Source of the DNA: Verticillium longisporum
Lineage: Eukaryota > Ascomycota > Sordariomycetes > Glomerellales > Plectosphaerellaceae
Length of the DNA stretch: 64,000 nucleotides
Direction of reading: 5' to 3'
Assembly (NCBI GenBank): GCA_019188255.1
Contig: JAETXT010000014.1
Coordinates: 620,001-684,000, forward strand
Of this stretch, positions 23,064-35,300 are shown in pieces (within the stretch, counting starts at the first letter, position 1; every line of letters starts with the position of its first letter). The notes under the pieces were generated by a model that had not been told where the DNA came from, ran no database searches, and was given only the letters and a program-made list of their open reading frames with translations. The position numbers and the translations under genes are program-made.

Positions 23064-26000
23064 ATGTTCTCTTCGGCTTTCAAGTCGATCTCCTCCACCA
23101 ACATCACCGCAAACTACTCCATCTCCCAAAACCCGACATCCACCGCCGGGCCCTGGAAGATTTACGACTGCAAGAAGAAGTCCACCGGCAAGGCCTACAG
23201 CGTCTTTGTCTTCGACAAGAAGTCCCTCGACAGCCATGGCAACTCGCTGAGCCGCAGCAGCGCCAGCGCATTCAAGCGCACGACCGAGGAGGTTGTCGAG
23301 CGTCTGAAGAAGGAGGCCTCGAGTCTTGCCAAACTACGACACCCGAGCGTGCTCGAGCTCGTCGAGCCTGTGGAGGAGACGCGAAGTGGAGGCCTGCAGT
23401 TCGTGACCGAGGCTGTGACGGCGTCGCTGGCAAGTCTGCTGCAGGACAAGGATGACCAGGAACGGTCAGGCGGGGTTGGTGGCCGCTCGAGCCGATATGT
23501 GACGGAGGATTCAGAGGGCGTTCGGAGGCGGCGCGAGCTCGAAATTGATGAGCTTGAGATCCAAAAGGGACTGCTGCAGATCAGCAAGGCGCTCGAGTTT
23601 CTGCACGACAATGCTGGCTTGGTGCACGGAAACCTGACGCCTGATGCCATCTTGATCAACGCCAAGGTCAGTTCCCGCGCACTCCTTCCGCCATAACCTA
23701 TATCTGCTAGGAGCACTGCCTAACAGCATGACAGTCGGACTGGAAAATCAGTGGTCTATCCTTTTGCAGCCCTCAAGAGAACTCGAACAAGCCGACCTCT
23801 ATCCAGCCCATTAGTTTGAGCGAGGTCCTTAACATGGACCCCAGGTTACCTGGCTCCGTGCAGCTGAACCTCGACTACACCTCCCCTGATTTCGTCCTCG
23901 ACAATAACCTCACAACATCGGCCGATATGTTCTCTCTAGGCCTCCTATGTGTTGCTCTCTACAATTCGCCCCATCGCTCTCCTCTCGAAGCCCACGCTAG
24001 TGTGTCGACATACAAAAGACTGTTCTCCTCCTCATCGACGATTCCCTCTTCATCCAATAAGTTTTTGGCCTCCAGAAACTTGCCAAAGGACCTGTCGGCT
24101 CACGTCTTGCCGCGCCTCATCACTCGACGGCCGGCGCAGCGCATGACGGCCAAGGAGTTCCAGGACAGCGAGTATTTTGACAACATACTGGTCTCCACGA
24201 TTCGTTTCCTCGATGCTTTCCCCGCCAAGACGCCCAATGAAAAGGCACAGTTTATGCGGGGCTTGAACAAAGTCCTGCCGTCTTTCCCCAAGTCGGTCAT
24301 GGAGAAGAAACTGCTGCCGGCGTTGCTCGAGGAGATGAAAGACAAAGAGCTCATCTCTTTGATTCTTCAGAACATCTTCAAAATCATCGAGTTGTTGCCG
24401 ACGGCGAAGCGTGCCTTCAGCGAAAGCGTTCGGCCGAGGCTTAAGGAGATTTTTGTGTCGACCGGCAAGAAAGAAGCAGAGCCGCCAAAAGATCCAGCCA
24501 AGGATGCGGGTCTCATGGTCGTTCTTGAGAATATGTCTGTCATCTCGAGCAATTGCGGCGGCAAGGAGTTCACCGACGGTAAGTGGCGGTATCCTGCGAT
24601 GGCTGGCTCATACGCATCAAGTCGCTAACCCGGTCAGATATTCTACCCATCATCATGACAGCAATCGAATCAGGGACTCCGGCTGTTGTTGATGCGGCTC
24701 TGAGAGGGCTGCCTGCCATCCTCGCGGTGCTCGACTTCAGTACGATCAAGAACGAGCTCTTCCCGGTCATCGCCATGGTCTTCAGTAAGACGAACAGTCT
24801 GGCCATCAAGGTGCGCGGTTGTCAGGCGTTCGTGGTGCTGTGCGGCGGGTCGAACGATCCGTCGAACGACGGGCTGGGCGACTTCAGCGCCGAGAGAAAG
24901 AAGACTACGTCATCCTCCAGCGCTCTGGACAAGTACACAATGCAGGAGAAGATTGTGCCCCTGATCAAGTCGATCAAGACCAAAGAGCCAGCGGTCATGG
25001 TGGCGGCACTAAATGTACTCCGCGTGGTGGGCGACACGGCAGACGCGGACTTTGAGGCCATGGAGATCCTGCCTATCCTTTGGAACATGAGCCTGGGCCC
25101 ACTGCTCAATTTGAAGCAGTTTCAGGGCTTCATGGATCTCATCAAAACCCTGTCTAGGCGCGTAGAGGACGAGCAGACCAAGAAGCTGCAGGAGCTGAAC
25201 GGCAACGCGAATGGCAGCACCGTCGGAACTGAAGACTTCATGGCTTTTGGCGGCGTGACAGGCACAACGTTTGACAGCAACACCAACGGTGCGTCGGAGA
25301 ACGACTTTGAACAGCTCGTCAAGGGCAAAGTCACGAGCTCCGCCTCGGGCGACTCGTTTGCGAGCTGGGACGACGCCCCCGTGCCGTCAACCATCACGAC
25401 GTCAGCCCGTCCATCGATTGGGTCTCGATCCAGCACACCCAAGGCTGCCGCCTTTTCGTGGTCGACGCCCAGCCCGCCGCAAACGACGGCTGCGCCCGGT
25501 CAGTTTAACGGCGTCAAGGCGCAAGCGCAACCGACGTTCCGTACTGTGACGCCGGACCTGAGTGGGTTCCAGTCGATGACTCCTTCGACGACGCAGTTCT
25601 CTCAGCCGATACAACCCGCCCTGCAGCAGCAACAGCAGCAGCAGGGCGCCGCCGCAGCGTCAGTTAACTGGGCGTCGGCGGGCAGCTCGGCGACACAGTC
25701 CAACCCATGGGTATCGTCGCCGGCACCGTCGTCGTCAGGCCTCGGGGCCATGAGCGCTTCGATGGGGAGTCTGCCCATGGGTGGCGGCGCGAGGCCGGGC
25801 ATGGGGTCCTCACAAGGATCGTTCTCACTTCCGCCGCCACCGGGTGGTGGCAGCGGCATGATGGGGTCGTCGGGATTTAGTCTCGCGCCGCCGCCGAAGC
25901 AGCAGCAGGCTGCCCCGGTGAACCGGTCGGCGAGCGGCATGGGCATGGGCGTGATGGCTCAGCAGGGGGCGAACTCGATGAGCTCGATGAACTCGATGGG

Positions 26001-26190
26001 CTCGACGAACTCGCTGAACTCTATGAATGCAATGGCAGCGAGGCCCGGCATGGGCATGGGCATGGGTTCTGGAGCGAGCATGAACAGCATGATGGGAACG
26101 GCTCAGCAGCAGCAGCAGCATCAACAACAACAGCAAACACAGCAACAGCAGGCAAAGCCTGGTTTGGATAAGTACCAGAGCCTGATATGA
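23064..26190 (+). CDS. SCY1-like (SCYL2-type) pseudokinase
   Basis: Exons 23064-23666, 23735-24578 and 24638-26190 (introns 68 and 59 nt, with CTAAC branch sites) give 999 aa. The N-terminal 330 residues have a protein-kinase fold but lack key residues: the catalytic HRD is HGN (LVHGNLTPDAIL) and DFG is replaced by ISG (WKISGLSF), so it should be inactive. A HEAT-like helical repeat region follows (FMRGLNKVLPSFPKSVMEKKLLPALL, LILQNIFKIIELLP, DILPIIMTAIESGTPAVVDAALRGLPAIL). The last 300 residues are low-complexity, rich in S/T/P/Q with poly-Q and repeated M-N-S units (SMNSMGSTNSLNSMNAM). SCYL2/CVAK104 relatives bind clathrin and act in endosome-Golgi traffic; this role is inferred from the family. 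It shares a divergent promoter with the aminotransferase. Confidence 0.92.
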
Positions 26191-27737
26191 GGAGCGAAGT
26201 CTGTTAACTCCTGTTGGTTTTGACTGTTTACTTTTGGGTTTAGCTTGTTTTCTCTCCGAGTTGATAGACAGCGTTGATAGATTTTGATGTTTGAAAAGAA
26301 ATGCGATCCAGCTTTTGGATTCAAGAACCTGGTAACTCTTCTCCCTCTTTCTCTCTTATTTCACTCGAGCATGACTCGAAATGATACAGCATGGATGAAT
26401 CGTCCCAAGCGCGCCATGCGTGGCCCATCTATTATTTGCCACTGTTGGTCAGCACCCAGGACATTGACAGGGACCAGAGCTGGACTTTCACAACCCAGTC
26501 GAGTGTTTCCCCGGAGCATTTTCAACACGTGGGGAGCAGCACGGCTGCCGCCGTACGTCTCGTCAGCTGGCTCGTCCGCTGTATTAGCCGAGGCGGACTG
26601 GCCCAGAAAAAAAACAATACCACAATGGCACACATGGAACGAGCGGGCGTGTTCTCCTAGTGGCGTGCGGACGGAGGCGCCGGGTCATGATGCCACCACT
26701 TCCGGGATTGACGCACGCAGAACACACCCAAGCTTGAACGGCGTACTGCACTTTATCAGTTGTCACACAGCCATGCACCATTCAAGACGAGGGAGAGAAG
26801 AAGCGCTGCCCACGTCAGAAACGCGAGTTCGCATCACCGGGATCGATTCCCGTTTTGCATCATTTTTTTTTTTGGTTCCTTTTGGGGATGTGTGTGCGTG
26901 GCGGTTGATGGGGGAGGGGATTTCCCTCTGGGCTGGAACATGATCCATGTCTGGCAACATCGGACCGGGTGACACGCGCTCGATAGCAGCACGTTCTGCA
27001 GGATTACAGTGGCCCCCAAACTACACTTATCTTGCACAGCTGGCGGTGGCAGGTGACGAAGATGGCGAGTTGTGTCGAGGGGATACCTCATCATGTGCTT
27101 TTTTTTTATACTACTCTTCTGCTCATCGCCACCATGTGACACTGTGATACTTGGAGGAAATGTTCCTTTGCAGGCACTTGAGTGGAAAAGGGATCGATGA
27201 ATGGAAGTGAGGTGGATGGATTCGCTGACAGGTTCAGTGCAATGTCATGATGAGACTACCTAACGCAGAGGCCGAAGCCGAAAGTGGATCATCCATACAT
27301 TGTTCGCTCTAACTTGATAGCCCATTTTCACCGCCAGACTCTTTTCTTTCTACAGCAAAAGTCCGCCCTCTCGATGCAAGGCATTGCGGGAATAACGTTA
27401 TCAGTGTCATTTGACGGAGGCGGCGGTTCCCACCACGCAAAAAGTCATCAATGGCGACAGATGACGATACCCACCCGCCCCGGCTCACACAGAACACAAG
27501 GTCCGGTAATCGACCATACCTTGATGAACCTACCGAAGGTACCTAGGCAAGGTAGGGTAACTAGGCAATTGTCACGATTTCGACAACCCTCCGGATCAGC
27601 CCTCGGCGCCCAGCCCAGCCCCCCTCCAGCCAACCAGTGTCCGGCGGTGCTCAGGCAAAAGGCGCCAGCTCATGAGCTCATGCAGTCCATCGACGGGAAC
27701 GGAGGACGATGACAGATCGGGCCATGTCGGCCACAAC

Positions 27738-27800
27738 GAGGGCGACGTATAAGCGACCGAGGGCGACGTATAAGCGACCGAGGGCGACGTATAAGCGAAC
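27738..27800. repeat. 21-bp tandem repeat, three copies
   Basis: Three head-to-tail units (27738-27758, 27759-27779, 27780-27800) each contain GGGCGACGTATAAGCGA. The third differs by one base. It lies in the spacer between the pseudokinase and the Sir2-like gene. Confidence 0.9.
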
Positions 27801-28293
27801 CCAACGAGTTTACCCGTTGGGCGCATCCCTCTTTTGTGCTGGCATGAATCCTAAGGAGGGAAAGGAGCAAAAGAGAGATATGAGATGGTACACAGATTAC
27901 GAGCAGCGTAACAGGACGAGGATCTAAGAACGAATGCCCAGACCAGGCGAGTCCGGGTTTGGCCAAGCCCGACACGACACACACACACAGAGATAGATAC
28001 TGTCACCATATACTGGTGCATTCCCGGAGTAGTGCTCTCTGTCTCTCAAATCATCGGCCCGCTGGCCGATGCGCCAGAAAAGAAGGAACCCTGGCTTTCC
28101 GTGCCATTTGCGTTTGGCTTTCCACTTGCATTTTTTATTTGATTTTCATTTGCATGGCCCGGCGGGAAGAAAGACAGGGAATCGACAAGTTGCTTCCTTC
28201 GTTCGATTGCTCATTCTGGCTTCCACCATTGTAGTGATACCAACCCGGATCATCAGACAAGAGCCCGTGTGAGCGAGCAGGACACGAGAGAGC

Positions 28294-28313
28294 GAGAGAG
28301 AGAGAGAGAGAGA
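28294..28313. repeat. (GA)n microsatellite
   Basis: Ten GA dinucleotides lie in non-coding sequence. Confidence 0.9.
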
Positions 28314-28537
28314 CATGCATGACATGACAGCCATCTATCTGCATTGATCGGCATCTCTTCACTTTCCGTTGCGTTTACCTTGTGGCTGACGCAAGTGGAA
28401 TTTCCCATACAACTCGCGTCTCCTGTTGCCCTGGACAAGAATAAGACAAGAAGAGGGACGAGGAGCAAGCAGAGGAGAGCAGAGGCGAAGTGAAGTAGAG
28501 TGAGCAAAAGGTAGAGTTTCCAGCCAGGCCGCTTGGT

Positions 28538-28577
28538 CTTGCCTTGCCTTGCCTTGCCTTGCCTTACCTTGCCTTAC
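28538..28577. repeat. (GCCTT)n pentanucleotide repeat
   Basis: About seven GCCTT units, two of them changed to CCTTA forms, lie at the start of the CT-rich leader region. Confidence 0.85.
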
Positions 28578-29692
28578 ACTTTGGTGCTATTCCCTTTTCT
28601 TCTGCCCACCCATTCCTACTCTCCTCAACCTAGACCTTTCCACAACTCCCATTTTCCGTCGTCCGACTCGACTCACTTCCTCTCAACACGACACATCCCT
28701 GTTTTTCGTTGGTCGTCTTCGCCCCGACTCCGCCTCTCTCTCTCTTTCTTTCTATCCACTCGTACACACTCTCTATCTCTCTCTTGCACTCTTGTCATCC
28801 TTGCTCCTCGATACCTTGACCTCAACTCTGCACACGGCCCAGAGTTGCGAGGTCTGCCTTTTGCTTCCTTCACCTGGGCACATTCTCCTCCTCGCCCCCC
28901 CACACAACCTTGCCAAACCCCCCGGTCAATTCGTCTGCCTATCTCCCGTGCTCTTCTTGTTTGTCCCACCACACACACACACACACACTCGCCATTCCGA
29001 ATCGCTTCATATGGTCATCATCACCATTGCCATCCGTCAATCAACCCCATCCATCCAAAACTGTCGACATATTGCCTCATCAAAGAGACAACCATCCATT
29101 TTTGGGTCTTTCATCGTCGCGTAACTTGTTGTGGAATTTTCAAGTTTCGAGCCTTCTGCGACAAAATCGCTGTCTCGTCAAGACTTTCTCTCGTCGGCGC
29201 CTTTTGCCACGCGTAACAGACTCAACTCCTACACATCATCCCATTATGCGGACAACAGAGAGGGCAAATGGCCAACCTGCCAGTCGGACAGGTACGTGTA
29301 TTCTGGGCTTTCCTCTCTTTCTCTCTGGTCTTCCCGCCCTTTCTTTTCTCTTCCTCTTCCTCTCCCTGTTCTTCGCCTTCTGCCTAGTCATGTCTTGTCT
29401 CACCCAACCATCGGCGGCGATCCGACCGAACCTGGGCGTTGTGGCCACTGTCGTGTCATTCGTTGTTCATTCACTCATTTGCTCATATTTCACTGGCTTT
29501 TGTATGCCAGGTTGTATTTCTCATCGTTCTGTTTGTGCACATTGTCGTTTCAGTTGCCTTCTCAAACCGACATCGATTTCCCAGACGCGTTCATGTCGAT
29601 CCCCGCATCGTCGTCGCTCAAACACCAGACATGAAAAACACAGCACAGGAACAAATCACTGACCTGACCCAGAATCGCCGGCCAACACAACA

Positions 29693-31294
29693 ATGTATCA
29701 CAAAAAACCACAGCGCCGAATCGGCAAGCGACGCGTCAAAGGCCCCAAAGGCGTGACCGTCAACACGGTTGAGATGGCTACGTCTCGCTCCGGGTCTCTG
29801 TCGCGCGCTCAGACAGAAACGCCGTCTCGGACGCCCACGCCCACGGAAATCTCTCACGACCTCGGCTTGCGAGAACTCGAAGAACGCGCCAAGGATGTGC
29901 GCGAGTCTTGCTGGACATATGACTCTCTCTTTGAAGACGCCGTCGACGGCATCCCCTCAGACACCAAATTCGCCGCCGACGATCCCAACGCCTGTTCGCC
30001 AGCCGAGGCCTACCACCTTCGTCAGCTGCTGCGGACCATCGGCCCCCGCGAGTTCTGCCTGCGCACAGTCGACTCTGGTCGGTATACGGCGAAACGCCTG
30101 CTCACGGCCTTTAACATCCGTGCCCCGGCTTTTCTCGACGGCGCCCCCGAGGAGGCCTACACGAGCATGCTGACGCTGGCCTTTAGCCGTGAGCTGGCCA
30201 AGCGCGCCAAGCTGCCGTCGCACAACTCACTCGACGACGCCGTCGCCCTGTTGACCCGCTCCCGCAACATCATGGTCATTACGGGCGCCGGCATCTCAAC
30301 ATCGCTCGGCATCCCCGACTTCCGTTCCAAGAAGACGGGACTCTACGCCCAGCTGGAGCACATGGGCCTCGCCGTGCACGACCCGCAGGAGGTCTTTGAC
30401 ATTAACGTCTTCCGCGACGACCCCACCATCTTCTACACGGTCGCCAAGGACATCATCGTGAACACGGACCGCTACTCGCCGACGCATGCCTTCATCGCCA
30501 TGCTGGACCGCATGGGCAAGCTGCTCACCAACTACACGCAAAACATTGACAACGTGGAGGCCCGTGCCGGCATCAACCCGGATCGCATCATCCAGTGCCA
30601 CGGCTCCTTTGCCACAGCCTCGTGCCTCGAGTGCGGCTACAACTGCCCGGGCGAGGACATCTTCCCCGCCATCCACGCCAAGCAGATCCCGCGGTGCCCC
30701 AAGTGCGTCGCCCAGCTGCAGGCCGAGCGCGAGCAACAGCAACAACGCCGCCGCCGCCCGGGACGGCCCCCGAAGCGCGGCAACGCCGCCAAGCGACCCT
30801 ACGCGCCGCGTCGGCGCTCCGGCCACGACAACCGGTCCGACGACTCGGACGTCGACGACGACATCCCCCAGGGCGGCGTCATGAAGCCCGACATTACCTT
30901 TTTCGGCGAGGGCCTCCCCGACGCCTTTGGCCGCCGCCTCGCCGGCCACGACCGCGACCGCGTCGACCTCGTCCTCGTCATCGGCACCTCGCTCAAGGTG
31001 ACGCCCGTGTCCGAGATTGTCTCGTGGCTGCCGCCCCACGTGCCCCAGCTCTGCATCTCGCTCGACCCCATCAACCACATCAACTTTGACATTGACCTGC
31101 TCGGCCAGTGCGACGTTGTCGTCGCCGAGCTGTGCCGCCGCGCCGGCTGGGACCTGCGCCACGACATGGTGCCCCGGGGCCAGGCCGTCGACGTCCACAC
31201 CGAGCCTGGCTTCGAGCACCGTCACCGCTTCACCCAGGTCTACCCGGCCGCCAAGAGGTCCGAGTCGCCCGTCGACCTGAAGCGGTCGTCGTAG
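29693..31294 (+). CDS. NAD-dependent protein deacetylase, Sir2/Hst1 (class I sirtuin)
   Basis: An intronless 533-aa frame. After a basic N-terminus (MYHKKPQRRIGKRR) comes a pre-domain of the Sir2/Hst1/SIRT1 type, then the catalytic core: ITGAGISTSLGIPDFRS (about 197), NYTQNIDNVEARAG (about 283), the catalytic His in QCHGSF (about 302), and zinc Cys pairs in ASCLECGYNC and RCPKC. Next is an insert of about 60 residues, then GVMKPDITFFGE and VIGTSLKVTPVSEIV. The insert after the second Cys pair holds an AT-hook-like stretch (RRRRPGRPPKRG, about 350) and a basic/acidic linker (RRRSGHDNRSDDSDVDDD). This class silences chromatin by deacetylating histones, so a nuclear role is expected. An in-frame stop near 29662 supports starting at or after 29693; a second ATG lies at 29774. 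Confidence 0.92.
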   Translation: MYHKKPQRRIGKRRVKGPKGVTVNTVEMATSRSGSLSRAQTETPSRTPTPTEISHDLGLRELEERAKDVRESCWTYDSLFEDAVDGIPSDTKFAADDPNACSPAEAYHLRQLLRTIGPREFCLRTVDSGRYTAKRLLTAFNIRAPAFLDGAPEEAYTSMLTLAFSRELAKRAKLPSHNSLDDAVALLTRSRNIMVITGAGISTSLGIPDFRSKKTGLYAQLEHMGLAVHDPQEVFDINVFRDDPTIFYTVAKDIIVNTDRYSPTHAFIAMLDRMGKLLTNYTQNIDNVEARAGINPDRIIQCHGSFATASCLECGYNCPGEDIFPAIHAKQIPRCPKCVAQLQAEREQQQQRRRRPGRPPKRGNAAKRPYAPRRRSGHDNRSDDSDVDDDIPQGGVMKPDITFFGEGLPDAFGRRLAGHDRDRVDLVLVIGTSLKVTPVSEIVSWLPPHVPQLCISLDPINHINFDIDLLGQCDVVVAELCRRAGWDLRHDMVPRGQAVDVHTEPGFEHRHRFTQVYPAAKRSESPVDLKRSS

Positions 31295-32386
31295 CGTCTG
31301 AAAGTCTGCCGTCAGCTATCGTCCTTGGCCCCTTTCACAGCTCTGCCGAAGCGCAGCGCGCTCTTCCAAGATCTGCCAAGATCTCTCATGATCAAAACCT
31401 TCCCTTCCAACAAACTATCCATCACGACGCAAACGCCTTCCCATCAACCAACCAAAGGGGCCTCCCGCACATTGGTCCTTTTTCTCGCCCAGCTTTCATT
31501 TTTCCCCTCCCAGCACAGCAAAACGGTGCACGGCGTTCCGGCAACACTTTTTGCCCCCAGCAGCAACAGCAGCAGCACATGCCAAAAGACTCGGAAAGAA
31601 AGAAAAAGAGGCACCGCTGCCTATCTGTCTGTCTGTCTCTTCCTTTGTTTGTTTCCCCCTCGTTAGACTCGGTGTAGATACCTCTTGTGTTTTTTTTTCC
31701 CCCAGCCTCGTGTCTTTCTCCAGAAACGGGGGCTAGTGCTTGTTTTTTTTTCTTATCCGCGTCTATTCCCTGCTTGGTTCCTCCCCATGTTCTCGTCTTT
31801 CCTGTCACCTGCCTGTTTGCCTGCTTCTCTCCCTCTTTTCCCTGTTATCTTGATCCCGTTTCTTGTTGCGACAATGGAATAAACGAGGGGGCGGGCGATG
31901 ATGGAATCATGTCTCCTTCCATACACACCACGCCCTGCAGGCCCTCCCTCGTTGCGGCAGCACGGCCGAGAAAGGGCCAAAAACGAAAGAAGTATCGTTC
32001 GGGCGGGATGGATGGACGTAGCATAATAATGCCAAAACACCATGGAAACATTGAAAAACTCTCACCACAAGCATCAGCGACGCGTGTCTCCTTAGGGAGG
32101 TAGTCCTTGAGGACCGAGGAACCAAATTCTCGACGCGGAACAAAGCGTCACGTCATTCATGCAATGAGTTCACGTCTTGACCATTGTGCCGGACTGTCTA
32201 TACGCGCCACTCTGGACGTAGAATATGAATGAAAAACAGTACAAGGGAAGCCGGAAGAACATGCGAGGGGCCAAAGGACCCGAGGTATCGTACAAGTACA
32301 GAACAGGGGGCGTCGCCGCGTCCCGCCTCAACGCCATAATGCAGTCGGGCATCGGCCCGAGGATGAAAGAAAATAGAAAATACACT
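31295..32386. other. Convergent intergenic region
   Basis: About 1.1 kb holds the 3' ends of the sirtuin and the Ca2+ ATPase. It contains T-rich and CTGTCTGTCT simple stretches (31620-31760). No frame with protein-like composition was found. Confidence 0.5.
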
Positions 32387-35300
32387 CTAGTGCTGTGCGC
32401 CGCCCGTGCTGCTCGTCGACTCCGTCTGTCCCTTCGCTGCCGCTGGGCACTCCACTTCGTGCCCCTCCTCCTGAATGCTGACATGTCCCGACGTCGAGTT
32501 CTGTCGCGAGATGCCGTCTCTGCTCTCGCCCGCCAGGCCCGCGTCCGAGCGGTTCCTCCTGGGGTCATTGGGCGTCCAGTTGGCTGCCACACCGGCGGCA
32601 ATGAGGCCAGCCATGACAGTCGGCGCGCCGAGCGCCGAGTTGGACCTGCTACGGTTGCTTCGCGAGCGCCTACGTGACTCTGGCGTCGGTGCCGGGGGTG
32701 CCTCGCTGATGCTGGCCTGACGGGGCGGTGTGGCGGGCGGCGCCGGGTTGATGACCGAGTTGGACCGCGAGTGCGTTGGGCTTCTCGAGTACGTCACAAA
32801 CGTCTCGCGAGGGTGCTGGACCGCAAACTTGAGGTTGTTCAAGCGTCCGCCCTTCATACGCTTGAGGAACGTCAGTTCGTCCCGCACATCCGCCAGCGCC
32901 TCTGGGTACTGGCCAAACTCCTCGTCATCCACCGTGAGCTTGGGCCCGCTCTCCTTGGACTTGCGTTTGAGGTAGTCCGGGATGAGGCGCTCGACAAACT
33001 CGTCGGGGATGAGACGGATGACGATACCGAACGGAATGGAGAGGAAACCAAGGACAATGGCGATGCCCCACATCAGGGCCGTCTGCTTGTCAGGAGCAAT
33101 TGACAAAGCAGCGCCACCCACAAAGATGATCAAAATCTGTCCGCCGATCATAATCGAGCTGATAGCAACGAAAAAGTAATTTTGCGTAAGACCTTCAAAG
33201 ATGTTGAAGCGATTATCGAGGCGGCGATTGCTGGAGGCGGTTAGTCAACTCAATATCATGATATGTGGGGTTTTATCGAGTACTTACTTCCACTGGTTGA
33301 AGATTTGCATCCACACAAACGTGTTGAACACGAGAGTGCGGACCTGAGCTTCAAACCTCTCTGGAGACAGGTTCATCTCATTCTTCACAAGGTCCAGGTG
33401 ATCGTAGCCGTAGAAGAGCATGAATGTAATGGCGAGCTGGTAGATAGCTTGGCCAATGATCATCTTCCACATCGTCGTAGAGATGATCGAGGCGTTGCGT
33501 CTCTCGGGCTTCCTCAAGAGAACGCTCTTCTGAGGCGGGTCCGTGGCCAGGGCGAGAGCAGCAAGAGTGTCCATGATGAGATTGACCCACAACAGCTGCA
33601 CCGCTGTGAGGACCGATACGGCACCTTCGCCTCCGTTGCTGGAGACAGACGTAACGAATGTGAGCACGACAGCAGTAATGTTGACCGTGAGCTGGAACTG
33701 GAGGAAACGTTTAACGGCGTCGTTGACCGCTAGTCCCCACACGAGAGCCTTCACGATCGTGTTGAAGTTGCTGTCCATGAGAATGACGGCGGAAGCCACC
33801 TTGGCCCCTACGGTGCCCGCGATGCCCATGGAAAAGACGACATCTGCCGACTTTAGAGCAGGCGCAACGTTCGTGTCTTCACCTGTGACGGCGACACACT
33901 CTCCCTGTTCTTTCAGGCGCTTAACCAGGATGCGCTTGTCCTCGGGGCTTGAACGAGCGAGAACGTGAAGTCGAGGGAGAATCTCCAGTTGTTCGTACTT
34001 TGTCAGGTTGCGAAATTCAGGACCCTCCATGACAACACTGTGGGGCTGCAGAATGCCGCACTCCTTGGCGATGGCTTGAGCAGTGATCTTGTTGTCTCCT
34101 GTAACCATGCGGACGCAGACACCGGCGCCCTGGCACGTGCGGACAGCCTCGGGGACGCCTTCACGCAGAGGGTCCTGAATACCTACCATGCCGACGAAGA
34201 CCATGTTCCGGAATAGGTCCTCAAAGTGAATCTCGTTCTTGTCTGCGTCACCGCGACGGGCGGTTCGAGGGGGCCATTGGGGAAAGTCTTTGTAGGCAAG
34301 GCCAATCGTACGAAGGGAGCGCGAGGCGTAGCTCTCAATGAGGCCGTTCACCATTCTGTGGTTGTCGACAGTCATGGACACAAGCGAGGCATCGGTCGAC
34401 GGCTGTCCGAAAAGCTCGCTGCACTGGGCGACGACAATCTCGGAGGCACCCTTGACAAACAGTCGAGCGCCACCACTCGGGAGTTGGATAACAATGCCCA
34501 TGCATTTGCGGCCAGAGTCAAAGGGGATAAGCTGAAGGGTTTGAGCGTTGGCGCGCTCCTCGCTGACCGGACCCATACCGAGATGAGCCTGGGCCAGCAG
34601 AAGCAGGGCACTCTCCGTCTTGGAACCGATGAATGTCTTCTCGCCATCGACTTCGCCCTCAAAGGCAGTCGAGTTCAGGACGATCGACTTGAGAAGGATA
34701 TCCTTGACCTCGGGACCCAACATCTTGACGAATTCGGGAATCTGGATGTCACCGCCCTGCTCGACGGCAGAGCTGCCGAGAGCACTCCCTGAGCTTCCAG
34801 GGCGCTGGCCTCCGAACTGATGCGTAGTCCCGATCGTGCCAGCAACCACCTGCATCTTGTTTTGGGTCAGTGTTCCAGTCTTGTCAGAGCAGATGTTCGT
34901 CGCATTGCCCATGACTTCGCATGCCTTGAGATGCCTGACGAGGTTGTTGTCTTTCAACATTCGTCTCGTCGCGAAAGCCAGGGCAAGTGTGACGGCGAGA
35001 GGAAGTCCCTCGGGAACAGCGACGACAATGATGGTGACGACAACGATGAAGATTTCGAGGAACATTTGACCCTTGTCAGCCGGGGTGACGTCGCTGTCGA
35101 GACGGGGCAGCCGCACAAGGAACCGAATGAAAAGGACGATGAACAGGAGCAGACCGGCGGCACCTCCAAGCTTGGCGATGTACTCGGCGATGATGTTCAG
35201 TTTGGACTGAAGGGGTGTGACTTCGGGATCCTCGTTGAGTGCCATGAGCGTCTGGCCGTAGGTAGAGTTCACACCAGTCGAGGTGACCATGAAGGTACCA

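Larger units (their letters stand above)
26191..29692. other. 3.5-kb intergenic region with long CT-rich leader of the Sir2-like gene
   Basis: No convincing gene was found on either strand. From about 28530 to 29690 the plus strand is strongly pyrimidine-rich (CTCTCT, TTCCTC), typical of long fungal 5' leaders. It contains a plausible leader intron (donor GTACGT at 29292; acceptor candidates CCAG near 29630). Simple repeats and one 21-bp tandem repeat lie in the left part. A TACCTAGGCAAGG-type element sits near 27535-27570. Confidence 0.5.

Noticed and set aside
27738..27800. CRISPR-like array
   Set aside because: The three units are directly adjacent with no spacers; this is a short tandem repeat in a eukaryotic genome.
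26191..29692. Secondary-metabolite or mobile-element region
   Set aside because: The long spacer holds no transposase, polymerase or enzyme fragments and no terminal inverted repeats; leader sequence and simple repeats explain it.
30296..31225. 309-codon minus-strand frame opposite the Sir2-like gene
   Set aside because: It is an antisense shadow of a GC3-rich coding region, with no domain.
29587..32085. Further ACGCGT words in the Sir2-like leader and the spacer after it as MCB sites
   Set aside because: They are isolated single copies, at a density close to chance, and not next to S-phase genes.
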